DNA of 64,000 nt from Gordonibacter urolithinfaciens. Lineage in GTDB: Bacteria; Actinomycetota; Coriobacteriia; Coriobacteriales; Eggerthellaceae. This document shows positions 25,584-37,286 of this stretch, one piece after another. A model generated the notes under the pieces. It was not told where the DNA came from and searched no databases. It saw only the letters and a program-made list of their open reading frames with translations. The translations under genes and the position numbers were made by a program. The number at the start of each line of letters is the position of its first letter. The stretch's first letter is position 1. The stretch is taken from the NCBI RefSeq assembly GCF_900199375.1, contig NZ_LT900217.1, positions 3,100,001 to 3,164,000 on the forward strand. The letters run 5' to 3'.

Positions 25584-25665
25584 GCTGCCCTCCTTGCGCT
25601 GCGCGGACCGGCTGCCCGGCGCGCCGGGCGTTCCGCGCCTGATCTGTCCGACCCCTGATGAGCGC

Positions 25666-25695
25666 AGCATACGCCCCTCGTTGACGGAGCGTCAA
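25666..25695 (-). promoter_or_regulatory. tetR promoter
   Basis: On the minus strand TTGACG (25695-25690), an 18-bp spacer and TATGCT (25671-25666) form a good sigma-70 promoter. The -35 is half of an operator palindrome. Confidence 0.65.
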
Positions 25696-25719
25696 TAGAC
25701 AGTTTCGACGATTCGTCAA
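25681..25719. promoter_or_regulatory. Two TetR-type operators
   Basis: TTGACG-GAG-CGTCAA (25681-25695) is a perfect 15-bp palindrome. TCGACG-ATT-CGTCAA (25705-25719) is the same motif with one arm mismatch. Their centres are 24 bp apart, a little over two helical turns. They lie in the 323-bp divergent region between tetR and the cytochrome gene. The rest of that region holds only the promoters listed. Confidence 0.7.
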
Positions 25720-25803
25720 CCCGTTGGGAGGGCGACGGGAGCGGCTCGGCGCGGCTGGCGCGGAGCGGTTGCTGACGGATGGCGCGCTGCCGTCAACGGC
25801 GGC

Positions 25804-25832
25804 TTCCGCATGCCCTCGAAAGGTGCTAGCAT
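25804..25832 (+). promoter_or_regulatory. Candidate promoter of the cytochrome/flavoprotein operon
   Basis: TTCCGC (25804-25809), a 17-bp spacer and TAGCAT (25827-25832) make a moderate promoter, followed by an unusually A-rich leader before the ATG at 25907. Confidence 0.4.
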
Positions 25833-25906
25833 GCGCCCAAGAAGTTCAGAAATGAAATAAAAAAGAAACACAATTGAAGCAAAACAAGGAGCGGAGGAGG
25901 GAGACC

Positions 25907-26539
25907 ATGGAAGAGAAGCAGGGGGCGGAGGCCCGCAGGGACGCAGTGGGAACGCCCGAGGTCCGAGCCGGCGCATCGCACGAGGCCGGAGAGCCGGCAG
26001 GCAGGCGGCGCGGGAGGCGCTGGCCGATCGTCGTCGGCGTGGTGGCGGTGGTGCTGGTTGCCGCCGGGGCCGGGTTCTGGGCCTGGCACGAGCAGCCGGG
26101 CTTCTGCAACGCCGTCTGCCACGACCCGATGGACGCCTACGTGGAGGGCTACTACGAAGACGCCGCGCTCATGGCGAACGAGCACGCCCGCGCCGACGTC
26201 GCGTGCCTTCAGTGCCACGAGGCGAACATCGAGGAGCAGGTGACGGAAGGGCTTGCCTGGGTGCGCGGAGACTTCGCCACCGACGAGTCGGGGCATCTGA
26301 CCGTGCAGGGCGTGACGGCCGACAAGAAGATGTGCGCGACGGGCGGGTGCCATGACTGGGAGGACGTGAAGGCGACCACCGAGGACTGGGGCGGCGAGGC
26401 GGGCGTGAACCCGCACGCGTCCCACCAGGGCGAGGCCATCGACTGCAGCAACTGCCACGGTGCCCACGGCCCGTCGTATATGTACTGCAACGCCTGCCAC
26501 GACTACGACGTGCCCGCCGGCTGGGAAAGCCCCCGATAG
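25907..26539 (+). CDS. Membrane-anchored multihaem cytochrome c (NapC/NrfH or c3-like)
   Basis: A 210-residue protein with a basic N-terminus, one membrane anchor (about 39-58) and an extracytoplasmic domain with five haem-attachment motifs: C67-x3-CH72, C100-x2-CH104, C143-x4-CH149, C180-x2-CH184 and C194-x2-CH198. The first and third have non-standard spacing. Several further His and Met residues could be distal ligands. GGAGGG precedes the ATG at 25907. Such proteins take electrons from the menaquinol pool and pass them outward. The next genes encode an FMN lipoprotein and a Tat flavoprotein, so it is probably the quinol-side donor of that reductase. Confidence 0.88.
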   Translation: MEEKQGAEARRDAVGTPEVRAGASHEAGEPAGRRRGRRWPIVVGVVAVVLVAAGAGFWAWHEQPGFCNAVCHDPMDAYVEGYYEDAALMANEHARADVACLQCHEANIEEQVTEGLAWVRGDFATDESGHLTVQGVTADKKMCATGGCHDWEDVKATTEDWGGEAGVNPHASHQGEAIDCSNCHGAHGPSYMYCNACHDYDVPAGWESPR

Positions 26540-26561
26540 GGTACGCGAGAAGGAGGAAGCG

Positions 26562-27068
26562 ATGATGAGGAAGACGGCAACGGCCGTATGCGGGGCAGCC
26601 GTGCTCGCGATGGGCATGACGGGCTGCGCCTCGACCTTCGAGGGGTCGGGGTCGAAGGATGCGGCGAGCGCCGAGCAGCTGGCGATGCGCCTCGACGACC
26701 CGTGGGCGCAGGAGGCATCGTCCGACGCGCGGGCGAAGGCCGAAGGGACGCTCGCCGACGGCGTGTACACGGGCGAGGGCAAGGGGATGGAAGGCCCCAT
26801 CACCGTCACCTTGCTCGTGCAGGACAACCGCATCTCGTGCTTGGAGACGGCCCAGGAGGGCGAGAGCCAGAGCCGCGGCGGCTACGAGGCTATCCGCGAC
26901 GGCAAGTTCGCGACCATGATCGAGGCTGCTCAGGGGGCCGACATCGACGCGGTGAGCGGCGCCACCATCACCACGGCGGGCGTCAAGCAGGCGGTGGAGG
27001 ACGCGCTCTCGCAGGCGGAGGCCGCAGCTGCGGGCGCGACCGCGAGCCAGGGGGGAGAGGCGAGATGA
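26562..27068 (+). CDS. FMN-binding-domain lipoprotein
   Basis: A 168-residue lipoprotein. The signal peptide ends in the lipobox MTGC (Cys22). After a linker, the FMN-binding domain (about 62-150) has DGVYTGEGKG and the flavinylation motif SGATIT (132-137), where Thr137 would carry covalent FMN added by ApbE in this family. AGGAGG lies five bases before ATG 26562; an immediately following ATG (26565) is equally possible. The stop overlaps the start of the flavoprotein gene (ATGA). It most likely relays electrons from the cytochrome to the flavoprotein; in some reductases this domain is fused to the catalytic chain. Confidence 0.92.
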   Translation: MMRKTATAVCGAAVLAMGMTGCASTFEGSGSKDAASAEQLAMRLDDPWAQEASSDARAKAEGTLADGVYTGEGKGMEGPITVTLLVQDNRISCLETAQEGESQSRGGYEAIRDGKFATMIEAAQGADIDAVSGATITTAGVKQAVEDALSQAEAAAAGATASQGGEAR

Positions 27069-28915
27069 GCGAGAGCATGAAGAAGAGCGCGCGGGGCCTC
27101 ACCCGGCGCGGCTTCCTTGCGGGGGCGGCGGCCGCCCTGGGCGGCACGGCGGCCGCTGCGGCCGTGCCGGGGGCTGCCTTTGCCGTGCAGGAGGGCTTCA
27201 TCGGCGACTGGGCGGCCGACGGCTCGAAAGACGTGTCCGTGCCGCCAAGCGCCGCCACGAACGCCTCGTGGTCGGACGGCACGTACCGCGAGCACAACGG
27301 CGCGGCCTTCCCGGCCGACGACGCGAGCCCCATCCCGCCGCGCGCGGTTCCCGCCACGTGGGACTACGAGTGCGACATCTGCGTGGTGGGCGCGGGCGGC
27401 GGCGGGCTGAACGCGGCGGCGCGCGCGGCCGAGCAGGGCGCGCGGACCATCTGCGTCGAGGCCATGGGCCTGCACGGCGGCAACGCCCAGGAGGCCGGCA
27501 TGTGCGCCATCCTCGGCGGCTCGAAGCTGCAGGAGTCCAAGCGCTTCGCGTTCCCCAGCTACCCCTTCGACGCGCGCAAGCTGGCCGACTGGGCCATCGA
27601 CGAGTACCACTACGCCTGCGACCCGCTGCTCATCCACCGCATCGCCGAGGCGGGCGGGAAGTGCATCGACTGGATGGCCGACTGCGGCGTGCGCTGGCGC
27701 TTGGGCGAGGTGCCGGTGTACGTGGCGCCGAAGAACTCGACGCTCGACCACCACGTGCTGAAGATGAAGGACGCCACCGACGCCATGTTCGCGTTCGGGC
27801 AGCGCCACGGCGTGCAGTACCTCTTCCAGAGCCCGGCCGAGGCGCTCGTGCAGGACGGCGACGGCCGCATCGTCGGCGTGGTGGTGCGCGAGGGCTACGG
27901 CGAGGAGAAGTACATCCACGCAGAGCGCGCCGTCATCCTCACGGCGGGCGGGTTCTGCAACAACAAGGCGCTCTTGCAGCGCTACATCCCCACGGCGGCC
28001 ATGGGCTGCGCCTCGAGCTACCTCACGGCGGGCGAGACCGGCGAGTGCTTCCGCATGGGCCTGGGCGTGAACGCCGACGTGTCGGGCTTCAACAGCTCGG
28101 CGAGCTTCGACGGCGGCGTGGACTGGGAGGCCGAGGGCGGCCAGTGGGCGCGCTTCCTCTACGACGGCATGACGCAGCTCTCGCGCCAGCCGTGGTTCAC
28201 CGTCGACCGCTGCGGCAACCGCCTGCGCTACATGGACAGCCGCGTGGGCGAGGACGGCGCGAACGCCATCTACGCGCTGGGCGACCTGGCCACCATCCAG
28301 ATGACCCCGCCGGGGCATCGCTCCTACATCGTCTTCGACGCCCACTACGAGGACCACCTGGCGGGCTTCGCGCAGGAGCACTGCCGCAAGCTCATCACGC
28401 CCGACCTGGAGCAGATCGACAAGGTGCCCGAGCACTACCGCGACTGGCACCACGGCGTCGAGGACGCCATCGAGGCCGACGTGCTGAAGAGGCGCGACAC
28501 GCTCGAGGAGCTGGAGCGCGACTTGGGCTTCGAGCCCGGCGTGCTCGTGGAGGCCGTGGAGAAATGGAACGAGTGCTGCGAGCGCGGCGAGGACGACTTC
28601 ATGTACCCCATGCCGCCCGAGTGGCTGCACGCCATCAAGGACCCGCCGTTCTACGGCTGCCGCATCGGCGGCAACCTGTACGGCACGAAGGCGGGCCTCA
28701 TGATCAACGACGAGATGCAGGTGATCTCGACGAAGGGGCGGCCCATCCCGGGCCTGTACGCCGGCTGGCACACGGCCGGCGGCGCGTGCGGCGAGAACAG
28801 CTACATCGGCGACCCCATCCTGGGCTCGCTCTTGGGCGACGTGAGCCTGGCGTTCTGCGGCGGGTATTTGTGCGGCACGTTCGCGGTGGAAAACGAGATG
28901 AAGGGAGGGGAGTAG
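27065..28915 (+). CDS. Tat-exported FAD-dependent reductase, fumarate-reductase flavoprotein family
   Basis: A 616-residue flavoprotein. The Tat signal contains LTRRGFLAG (Arg14-Arg15), an Ala-rich hydrophobic core and a likely cleavage after AFA (about residue 40). The FAD-binding motif VVGAGGGGLNAAARAAEQG starts at residue 107 and is followed by ARTICVE. The C-terminal flavin-contacting region reads GGACGENSYIGDPILGSLLG. It is a relative of fumarate, urocanate and cardiac-glycoside reductases, which use bound FAD to reduce activated double bonds of organic acceptors outside the membrane. The substrate cannot be told from sequence. The genes are translationally coupled to the FMN lipoprotein. 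Confidence 0.93.
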   Translation: MSESMKKSARGLTRRGFLAGAAAALGGTAAAAAVPGAAFAVQEGFIGDWAADGSKDVSVPPSAATNASWSDGTYREHNGAAFPADDASPIPPRAVPATWDYECDICVVGAGGGGLNAAARAAEQGARTICVEAMGLHGGNAQEAGMCAILGGSKLQESKRFAFPSYPFDARKLADWAIDEYHYACDPLLIHRIAEAGGKCIDWMADCGVRWRLGEVPVYVAPKNSTLDHHVLKMKDATDAMFAFGQRHGVQYLFQSPAEALVQDGDGRIVGVVVREGYGEEKYIHAERAVILTAGGFCNNKALLQRYIPTAAMGCASSYLTAGETGECFRMGLGVNADVSGFNSSASFDGGVDWEAEGGQWARFLYDGMTQLSRQPWFTVDRCGNRLRYMDSRVGEDGANAIYALGDLATIQMTPPGHRSYIVFDAHYEDHLAGFAQEHCRKLITPDLEQIDKVPEHYRDWHHGVEDAIEADVLKRRDTLEELERDLGFEPGVLVEAVEKWNECCERGEDDFMYPMPPEWLHAIKDPPFYGCRIGGNLYGTKAGLMINDEMQVISTKGRPIPGLYAGWHTAGGACGENSYIGDPILGSLLGDVSLAFCGGYLCGTFAVENEMKGGE

Positions 28916-28916
28916 C

Positions 28917-29636
28917 ATGAAAGAGCAGATGAAGGCCATGGCCCGGCCCTACGCGACGCTGTTCCTGATCGCGCTCGCGGTGGCGCTCGCAGGGCGCGTG
29001 GGGCTGGCCGTGATGGACGTGACCGGCACGCTCTCCTACGACTACATCTCGGCGGCGAACGTGCCCATCCTGGACGTGGTGTGCTCCATCCTGACGGGCT
29101 CGGCATTGGTGGCGTTCATGTACGCGGCGTCGCTTGCGATGGTGGTGTCCACGGCGGGGGTGGCGCTCTACGGCTTCCTGGCTTGGCGCGGCGAGGGCGC
29201 CCCTGCGCGGCCCGCAGCGGCGTTTCTGTGGGGTTGGGCGACGGCGCTCGTGGCCATCGCGTGCCTGCTGGTCACGGTGAGCGGGATCCTGTCCGCCGTG
29301 CAGGTGGCGTCGATGAGCTCGAAGCTGCCGGGCATGCCGGTGCTGGTCCTCGCGCTCGTGGGCTTCGCGGCGTTCCTCGGCACGCTCCTGGGCGCGGCGT
29401 CGATGGTGGTGCGCGCGTGCCTCGCCCGCAAGCGCCCCGGCCGCGCACTCGTGCTCGCGGCGCTCGGGTGCGGCCTCGTCGTCATGGTGCTCACCGTGGG
29501 CACGTTCTCGGCCATCAACACCGCCAACATCAACCTGGCCGCCGTCGGCGGCTGGTTCGCAGCGGACACAGCGGTGAACCTGGTCATTCTCTTCGGGGCG
29601 AACGCCCTGGTCAAGAAGGCTCCTCGTTCGATCTGA
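28917..29636 (+). CDS. Hypothetical membrane protein, last gene of the reductase operon
   Basis: A 239-residue protein with about six hydrophobic segments and no motif I recognise. The start codon comes one base after the flavoprotein stop, so it belongs to the operon. AAGGGAGGGG precedes the ATG. Polar, conserved-looking stretches are DYISAANVP and FSAINTANINLA. It could be a quinone-side anchor, an assembly factor or a transporter for the substrate. There are no haem motifs. Confidence 0.8.
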   Translation: MKEQMKAMARPYATLFLIALAVALAGRVGLAVMDVTGTLSYDYISAANVPILDVVCSILTGSALVAFMYAASLAMVVSTAGVALYGFLAWRGEGAPARPAAAFLWGWATALVAIACLLVTVSGILSAVQVASMSSKLPGMPVLVLALVGFAAFLGTLLGAASMVVRACLARKRPGRALVLAALGCGLVVMVLTVGTFSAINTANINLAAVGGWFAADTAVNLVILFGANALVKKAPRSI

Positions 29637-29657
29637 ACAGGCGCCCGATGCTGTTCT

Positions 29658-29693
29658 GCGCGTGTCGGGAGGGCGGTCCCCCCCGACACGCGC
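29658..29693. terminator. Strong stem-loop after the reductase operon
   Basis: GCGCGTGTCGGG (29658-29669) pairs perfectly with CCCGACACGCGC (29682-29693), and the inner bases extend the stem with one mismatch. It lies 22 bp after the membrane-protein stop. There is no T-run, but the stem is very stable. Confidence 0.55.
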
Positions 29694-29709
29694 GAACGGG
29701 CAGGGCATC

Positions 29710-29906
29710 CTTCCCGAAATCGGTACCTCCGAGTCACCGTTTTGAACGCTGTGAAGCGTTTCGATGGGTCAGGAGGCCTTTTTGATCGATCTGTTTCGAC
29801 GGCGAAGAACGTTTTCGCAGGTCGGCAAAATCGGATCCTCGCCTCTGGGAATGCGAAAGCTTCAGAGCGGCAAAAACGGTGACTTCAACCTGCCGATTTC
29901 GGGAAG
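29710..29906. repeat. Large imperfect inverted-repeat element between convergent genes
   Basis: Two 48-base arms (29710-29757 and 29859-29906) face each other over a 101-base centre. CTTCCCGAAATCGG pairs with 29893-29906 (14/14), GTCACCGTTTT with 29873-29883 (11/11) and GAAGC with 29859-29863, each separated by 9 unmatched bases on both sides. The base composition is lower in GC than the flanking genes. It resembles a non-autonomous mobile palindrome or a structured RNA; no reading frame of note lies inside. Confidence 0.65.
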
Positions 29907-29945
29907 AGGGCGCTTGGAGAGAAGGAGCAGTCCCTTTTATGCCAA

Positions 29946-29979
29946 ACGTCCCAATGGGGACCGTCCCCCTTCGGGACGT
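29946..29979 (-). terminator. Nested palindrome at the end of the MarR gene
   Basis: ACGTCCC (29946-29952) pairs with GGGACGT (29973-29979), with an inner GGGGAC/GTCCCC palindrome (29956-29968). On the minus strand the hairpin starts at the MarR stop codon and is followed by TTTGG. It is a plausible terminator. Confidence 0.45.
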
Positions 29980-30911
29980 CACTCGATGGGCTGCAGGAGC
30001 TCGAGCGCGGCCTTGCGGTCGAGCTCCTTGCGCGCCTGGACGTCGGCGATGACGACGCGCCAGGTGCGGGCGAGGGCGCGCCGCCGGTCTTCGTCGAGGC
30101 GCGCCCATAGCTGCGTGCGCGCGAGGACGTCGACGGTGCGGGCGATGACCTTCTGCTTGCACGCGCCCTCGTCGGTGGCTGCCACGAACACGGCCTTGCG
30201 GTCGTTCGGGCTGGCGAGGCGCCGCGTCCATCCGCGCCCGGCCAGGCCGTCCACGGCGCGGGCCACGGCCACGGGGCTCATCTGCAGCTGCGTGGCGAGG
30301 TCTCCCACGCGCAGGGGCTCGTCCACCTCGCCGAGGCGCTGGAGCACGCGGCACTCGGCGAGCGGCGCCCCCGCCGCGCGGCGCAGGGCGCCCTCCATCG
30401 CGCGCTTCACCAGCTCGAGCGACACGAGGGCGCGCGAGGCGGCGAAGCGGGAGGCGACGTCGCCGGAGAGCGGCGGGTCGATGCTCGCGCCGGCGGCGAT
30501 GGACGCTTCCAAGATGGCGCGGTGGTCGGCGTCCTCGGTGGGGAAGAGTGCGTAGAGGCGCTCGACGATGGAGGCGTTTGCGCGGGCGACGTGCTCCTCG
30601 CCGGCCCCGGTGGCGCGCGCGGTGCGCGTGCGGCCGTCGGCCCCCTCGCTGCGCAGGCGTTCGGCGAAACCGGCCTCCTCGAGCGCGTTCAGCGCCTGCG
30701 TGACCACGTTGGGCTTGAGGTCGAGGAGGCGCCCCAGGTCGGACTGCGCGAAGCCGTCAGGACCCGCGGCCAGCAGCTTCACGAGCATGCGGTACTGCGT
30801 GACGTTGAGCGGGCTCGCCGCCGCGAGGCCGCTCTTGAGCGCGCGGTGGGTGAGGTCGAACGCGACGAAGAAGGTGGAGTCGAGCGCCAGGTCCTCGCCG
30901 CCGTCTTCCAT
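29979..30911 (-). CDS. Double-domain MarR-family regulator
   Basis: A 310-residue protein about twice the usual MarR length. Residues 10-135 form one MarR-like winged helix (NVTQYRMLVKLL, then a DLGRLLDLKPNVVTQALNALEEAG helix-turn-helix). Residues 155-300 form a second (ECRVLQRLGEV, QLQMSPVAVARAVDGLAGRG, then RKAVFVAATDEG wing). Each half looks complete, so the protein may act as a single-chain dimer. GAGGAGGTG precedes the ATG. A palindrome at 30941-30954, just upstream and next to a -10, suggests autoregulation. Targets are unknown; the redox operon ends nearby on the opposite strand. Confidence 0.85.
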   Translation of the reverse strand: MEDGGEDLALDSTFFVAFDLTHRALKSGLAAASPLNVTQYRMLVKLLAAGPDGFAQSDLGRLLDLKPNVVTQALNALEEAGFAERLRSEGADGRTRTARATGAGEEHVARANASIVERLYALFPTEDADHRAILEASIAAGASIDPPLSGDVASRFAASRALVSLELVKRAMEGALRRAAGAPLAECRVLQRLGEVDEPLRVGDLATQLQMSPVAVARAVDGLAGRGWTRRLASPNDRKAVFVAATDEGACKQKVIARTVDVLARTQLWARLDEDRRRALARTWRVVIADVQARKELDRKAALELLQPIE

Positions 30912-30940
30912 TCCGCACCTCCTCCGTCTCGGATTCTTTC

Positions 30941-30960
30941 ATCGTTGAAACGATATTCTA
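30941..30960 (-). promoter_or_regulatory. Operator palindrome and -10 of the MarR gene
   Basis: ATCGTT-GA-AACGAT (30941-30954) is a perfect palindrome. On the minus strand TAGAAT (30960-30955) is a -10 immediately before it, so a bound regulator would block the start site. Confidence 0.5.
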
Positions 30961-31054
30961 CCGCGAGGGAAGGCGGTTCGCCGAAAACCCACGCAAGGGC
31001 CATCGGGCGGTACCGGAGCCTCCGCCTTGCTGCATCTGTAAGGTCGAAACAGGG

Positions 31055-31723
31055 TCAGACCTGCGCGATGCCGCCCTCGCGACAGGCGTCGACGGTCTCG
31101 TTCAGGCGCCGGCGGTACACGGACTTGGATGCGTAGAGGCCGGCGCAGGCGTTGTGACCGGTGACGTGGTCTTTCGTCACGAGCGTGGTCGTGGGGGCGT
31201 GCGAGTGGCGGTAGAACAGCGTGTCGTGTCCCACGCACAGGCCCATGACGATGTTCAGGTCGGTGCCCTCCTCCTCCAGGAGGCGGGCCTGCATGACGGG
31301 GTTGCACAGCACCGGTCCCTCCCCGCCGCCGGCGGCGGGCGCCAGGCCGAGGTCGGCGCGGCGGTTGCCCTCCACCTTGCAGGCCACGCCGAACACCTCG
31401 AAGCCTGCGCGCTCCAGCAGCTTGCGCAGCGTGCGGCTCTCGTCGAGCAGCATCGTGCAGGTGGCGATGCCGATCTTGCGGGCGCCCATGCGCGCGGCGA
31501 ACTCCATGGTCTCCTGCACGCGGGTGAGGTTCGCGCAGCGCTCGCTCGTGAGCGCCGCCGCCTGCATGATGCGGTGGTTCTCCGGCTCGCGGTAGCGTTC
31601 GCGCACCTCCTCGCGGACGACCTCGCCCACGAGCCCCTCCACGCACTGCGGCGGGTTGCCGCCCGTCTGGAACTCGCACGCCTCGCCGGCGCAGCTCAAG
31701 CACGAGAACCCGGTACCGTCCAT
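31055..31723 (-). CDS. DUF1847-family cysteine-rich protein
   Basis: A 222-residue protein with a Cys-rich N-terminus (CLSCAGEACEF and PPQC) and further Cys at CTMLL, ACKVEG, LCNP, LCVGHD and HNACAGLY. The pattern matches DUF1847, a family of putative metal-binding proteins of anaerobes with no established function. It has no signal peptide, so it is probably cytoplasmic. It is a single gene on the minus strand between the MarR gene and the P-type ATPase. AGGGGAAG lies before the ATG. Confidence 0.8.
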   Translation of the reverse strand: MDGTGFSCLSCAGEACEFQTGGNPPQCVEGLVGEVVREEVRERYREPENHRIMQAAALTSERCANLTRVQETMEFAARMGARKIGIATCTMLLDESRTLRKLLERAGFEVFGVACKVEGNRRADLGLAPAAGGGEGPVLCNPVMQARLLEEEGTDLNIVMGLCVGHDTLFYRHSHAPTTTLVTKDHVTGHNACAGLYASKSVYRRRLNETVDACREGGIAQV

Positions 31724-31881
31724 CAGCTTCCCCTTTCAACGCCTCTTCCCAGGAAGCGCGGCCGCCATGCGGCGTCCGCGCCCGTCAGACCCCAGTATAG
31801 ACGATCGTGCGCCCCGCGTCCGGATGCGGGGCGCCTGCTGGAGAGAGGCGGCGGGCCGCCCGTGTCGCGCCCGCCCGCAGG

Positions 31882-34731
<2,850 letters not shown>

Positions 34732-34913
34732 AGGGTTCCTTTCGGTGGCGCTTCCGCGTGCGCACGGCTCGGCGCGCACAGGGCCCACGATACCCGAAGC
34801 CCTCGCCCGTCCGCCGAACCGTCACGCCGCGGTCACGGAGCCTTTACGTGCGCGCCGGCGCCCCTTTGCAGGCTCTATGCGCTAGAATGGCAGCGATGAA
34901 GAAAGGATGCCCC

Positions 34914-35990
<1,077 letters not shown>

Positions 35991-36020
35991 GGGCGCCTAC
36001 GACGAGCAAGGAGGTCCGCC

Positions 36021-37064
36021 ATGCGCATCATCCATCGCGAAGACCAGGAGGAGCAGGCGCACGAGGCGCTTTCGCCGGACGCCTCGTTCGCCGACGAGAG
36101 CGAGGGCCGCGCCCGCTCGGCCGAGCCCGACATCCTGCGCAACGATTACCAGCGCGACCGCGACAAGATCCTCCATACGAAGTCGTTCCGACGCCTGTCG
36201 CATAAGACGCAGGTGTTCCTGGCCGCCGAGGGAGACCATTTCCGCACCCGGCTCACCCACACGCTCGAGGTGGCGCAGATCGCGCGTACCATCGCGCGGG
36301 CGCTCGGGCTGAACGAGGACCTTACCGAGGCCATCTCGCTCGGGCACGACCTGGGGCACACGCCGTTCGGCCACACCGGCGAGGAGGCGCTCGCGCGCAG
36401 CATCGCCCGCCACCGGGGCATCGACCCCGCCTCGCCCGAGGCGGAGGCGCTCTACCGGCACAACGAGCAGAGCCTGCGCGTGGTGGAACGCATCGAGAAC
36501 GGCGGCAAGGGGCTCAACCTCACGCCCGAGGTGCGCGACGGCATCCTCAACCACACCGGCGACCTGCGGGCCGAGACGCTCGAGGGGCGCATCGTGGGCA
36601 CGGCCGACCGCATCGCCTACGTGAACCACGACATCGACGACGCCATCCGCGCGGGCATCCTGTCCGAGGGCGACCTGCCCGACACGACGCACGCGGTGCT
36701 CGGCCCCGACCACTCCTCGCGCATCCAGACGCTCGTCATGGACATGGTTGAGACGTCGGCCGCCTGCGACGACATCCGCATGAGCGATTCGGTGTGGGAT
36801 GCCATGATGGAGCTGAGGGCGTTCCTGTTCGCGCGCGTGTACACGGCGCCCGTCGTGATGGCGGAGGTGGACAAGGCCACGCGCCTCGTGGGCGCCCTGT
36901 TCGACTACTACGTGGCGCACACGGAGGAAGTGCCCGAGGAGTACCGCGCCATCGCCGAGGGCGACGATCTGCGTGCCGTGACCGACTACGTGGCCGGCAT
37001 GACCGACCGCTTCGCCAAGAACCTGTTCCAGCAGCTGTTCATCCCGCACTCCGTGCATTATTAG
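36021..37064 (+). CDS. dgt: Deoxyguanosinetriphosphate triphosphohydrolase
   Basis: A 347-residue HD-domain dNTPase that hydrolyses dGTP to deoxyguanosine and triphosphate. The N-terminal FRRLSHKTQVF, the metal-binding HTLEVAQIARTIAR and LGHDLGHTPFGHTGE, and the later GTADRIAYVNHDIDDA are all characteristic. AAGGAGG lies before the ATG. In many actinobacteria dgt sits next to dnaG; here the next gene is azlC, after a palindromic repeat. Confidence 0.95.
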   Translation: MRIIHREDQEEQAHEALSPDASFADESEGRARSAEPDILRNDYQRDRDKILHTKSFRRLSHKTQVFLAAEGDHFRTRLTHTLEVAQIARTIARALGLNEDLTEAISLGHDLGHTPFGHTGEEALARSIARHRGIDPASPEAEALYRHNEQSLRVVERIENGGKGLNLTPEVRDGILNHTGDLRAETLEGRIVGTADRIAYVNHDIDDAIRAGILSEGDLPDTTHAVLGPDHSSRIQTLVMDMVETSAACDDIRMSDSVWDAMMELRAFLFARVYTAPVVMAEVDKATRLVGALFDYYVAHTEEVPEEYRAIAEGDDLRAVTDYVAGMTDRFAKNLFQQLFIPHSVHY

Positions 37065-37125
37065 GCGCCGCGGCCCCGATCGGGCCTGCCTGCCGGCGTT
37101 TGCCCGGGGCTCGTCCCGGTTTGGC

Positions 37126-37207
37126 GAGGGGCGGGGATAACGCCACGTTCCCCGACGCGCTCGGAGGCGGTGAGGCTCCCGCGAACGTGACATTATCCCC
37201 GTCCCTC
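37126..37207. repeat. REP-like palindromic element, copy A
   Basis: Arms 37126-37150 and 37183-37207 match at 21 of 25 positions; the core is GGGGATAA-N3-CACGTTC against GAACGTG-N3-TTATCCCC. The right arm, read in reverse, continues into GGCGTGGCAGAGGGACG, which also occurs in copy B at 50672-50795. It lies between dgt and azlC. Confidence 0.7.
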
Positions 37208-37234
37208 TGCCACGCCCTCTGCCACACCCTGCCG

Positions 37235-37277
37235 CGATCAAGATACCCGTTGATCGTGGGCGCGGAACTTGTATAAT
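37235..37277 (+). promoter_or_regulatory. azlC promoter with overlapping operator
   Basis: TTGATC (37250-37255), a 16-bp spacer and TATAAT (37272-37277) form a strong promoter. The -35 is the right half of a perfect inverted repeat CGATCAA-N8-TTGATCG (37235-37256), an obvious operator candidate. Confidence 0.7.
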
Positions 37278-37286
37278 CGGGAGGCT

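Noticed and set aside
29637-29978. CRISPR array or tRNA in the repeat-rich gap
   Set aside because: The repeats are inverted rather than regularly spaced direct repeats, and no tRNA cloverleaf with a T-loop GGTTCGAATC-like segment is seen.
37269-37286. TTG start for azlC six codons upstream
   Set aside because: These codons contain the TATAAT -10 hexamer and would lie upstream of the predicted transcription start.
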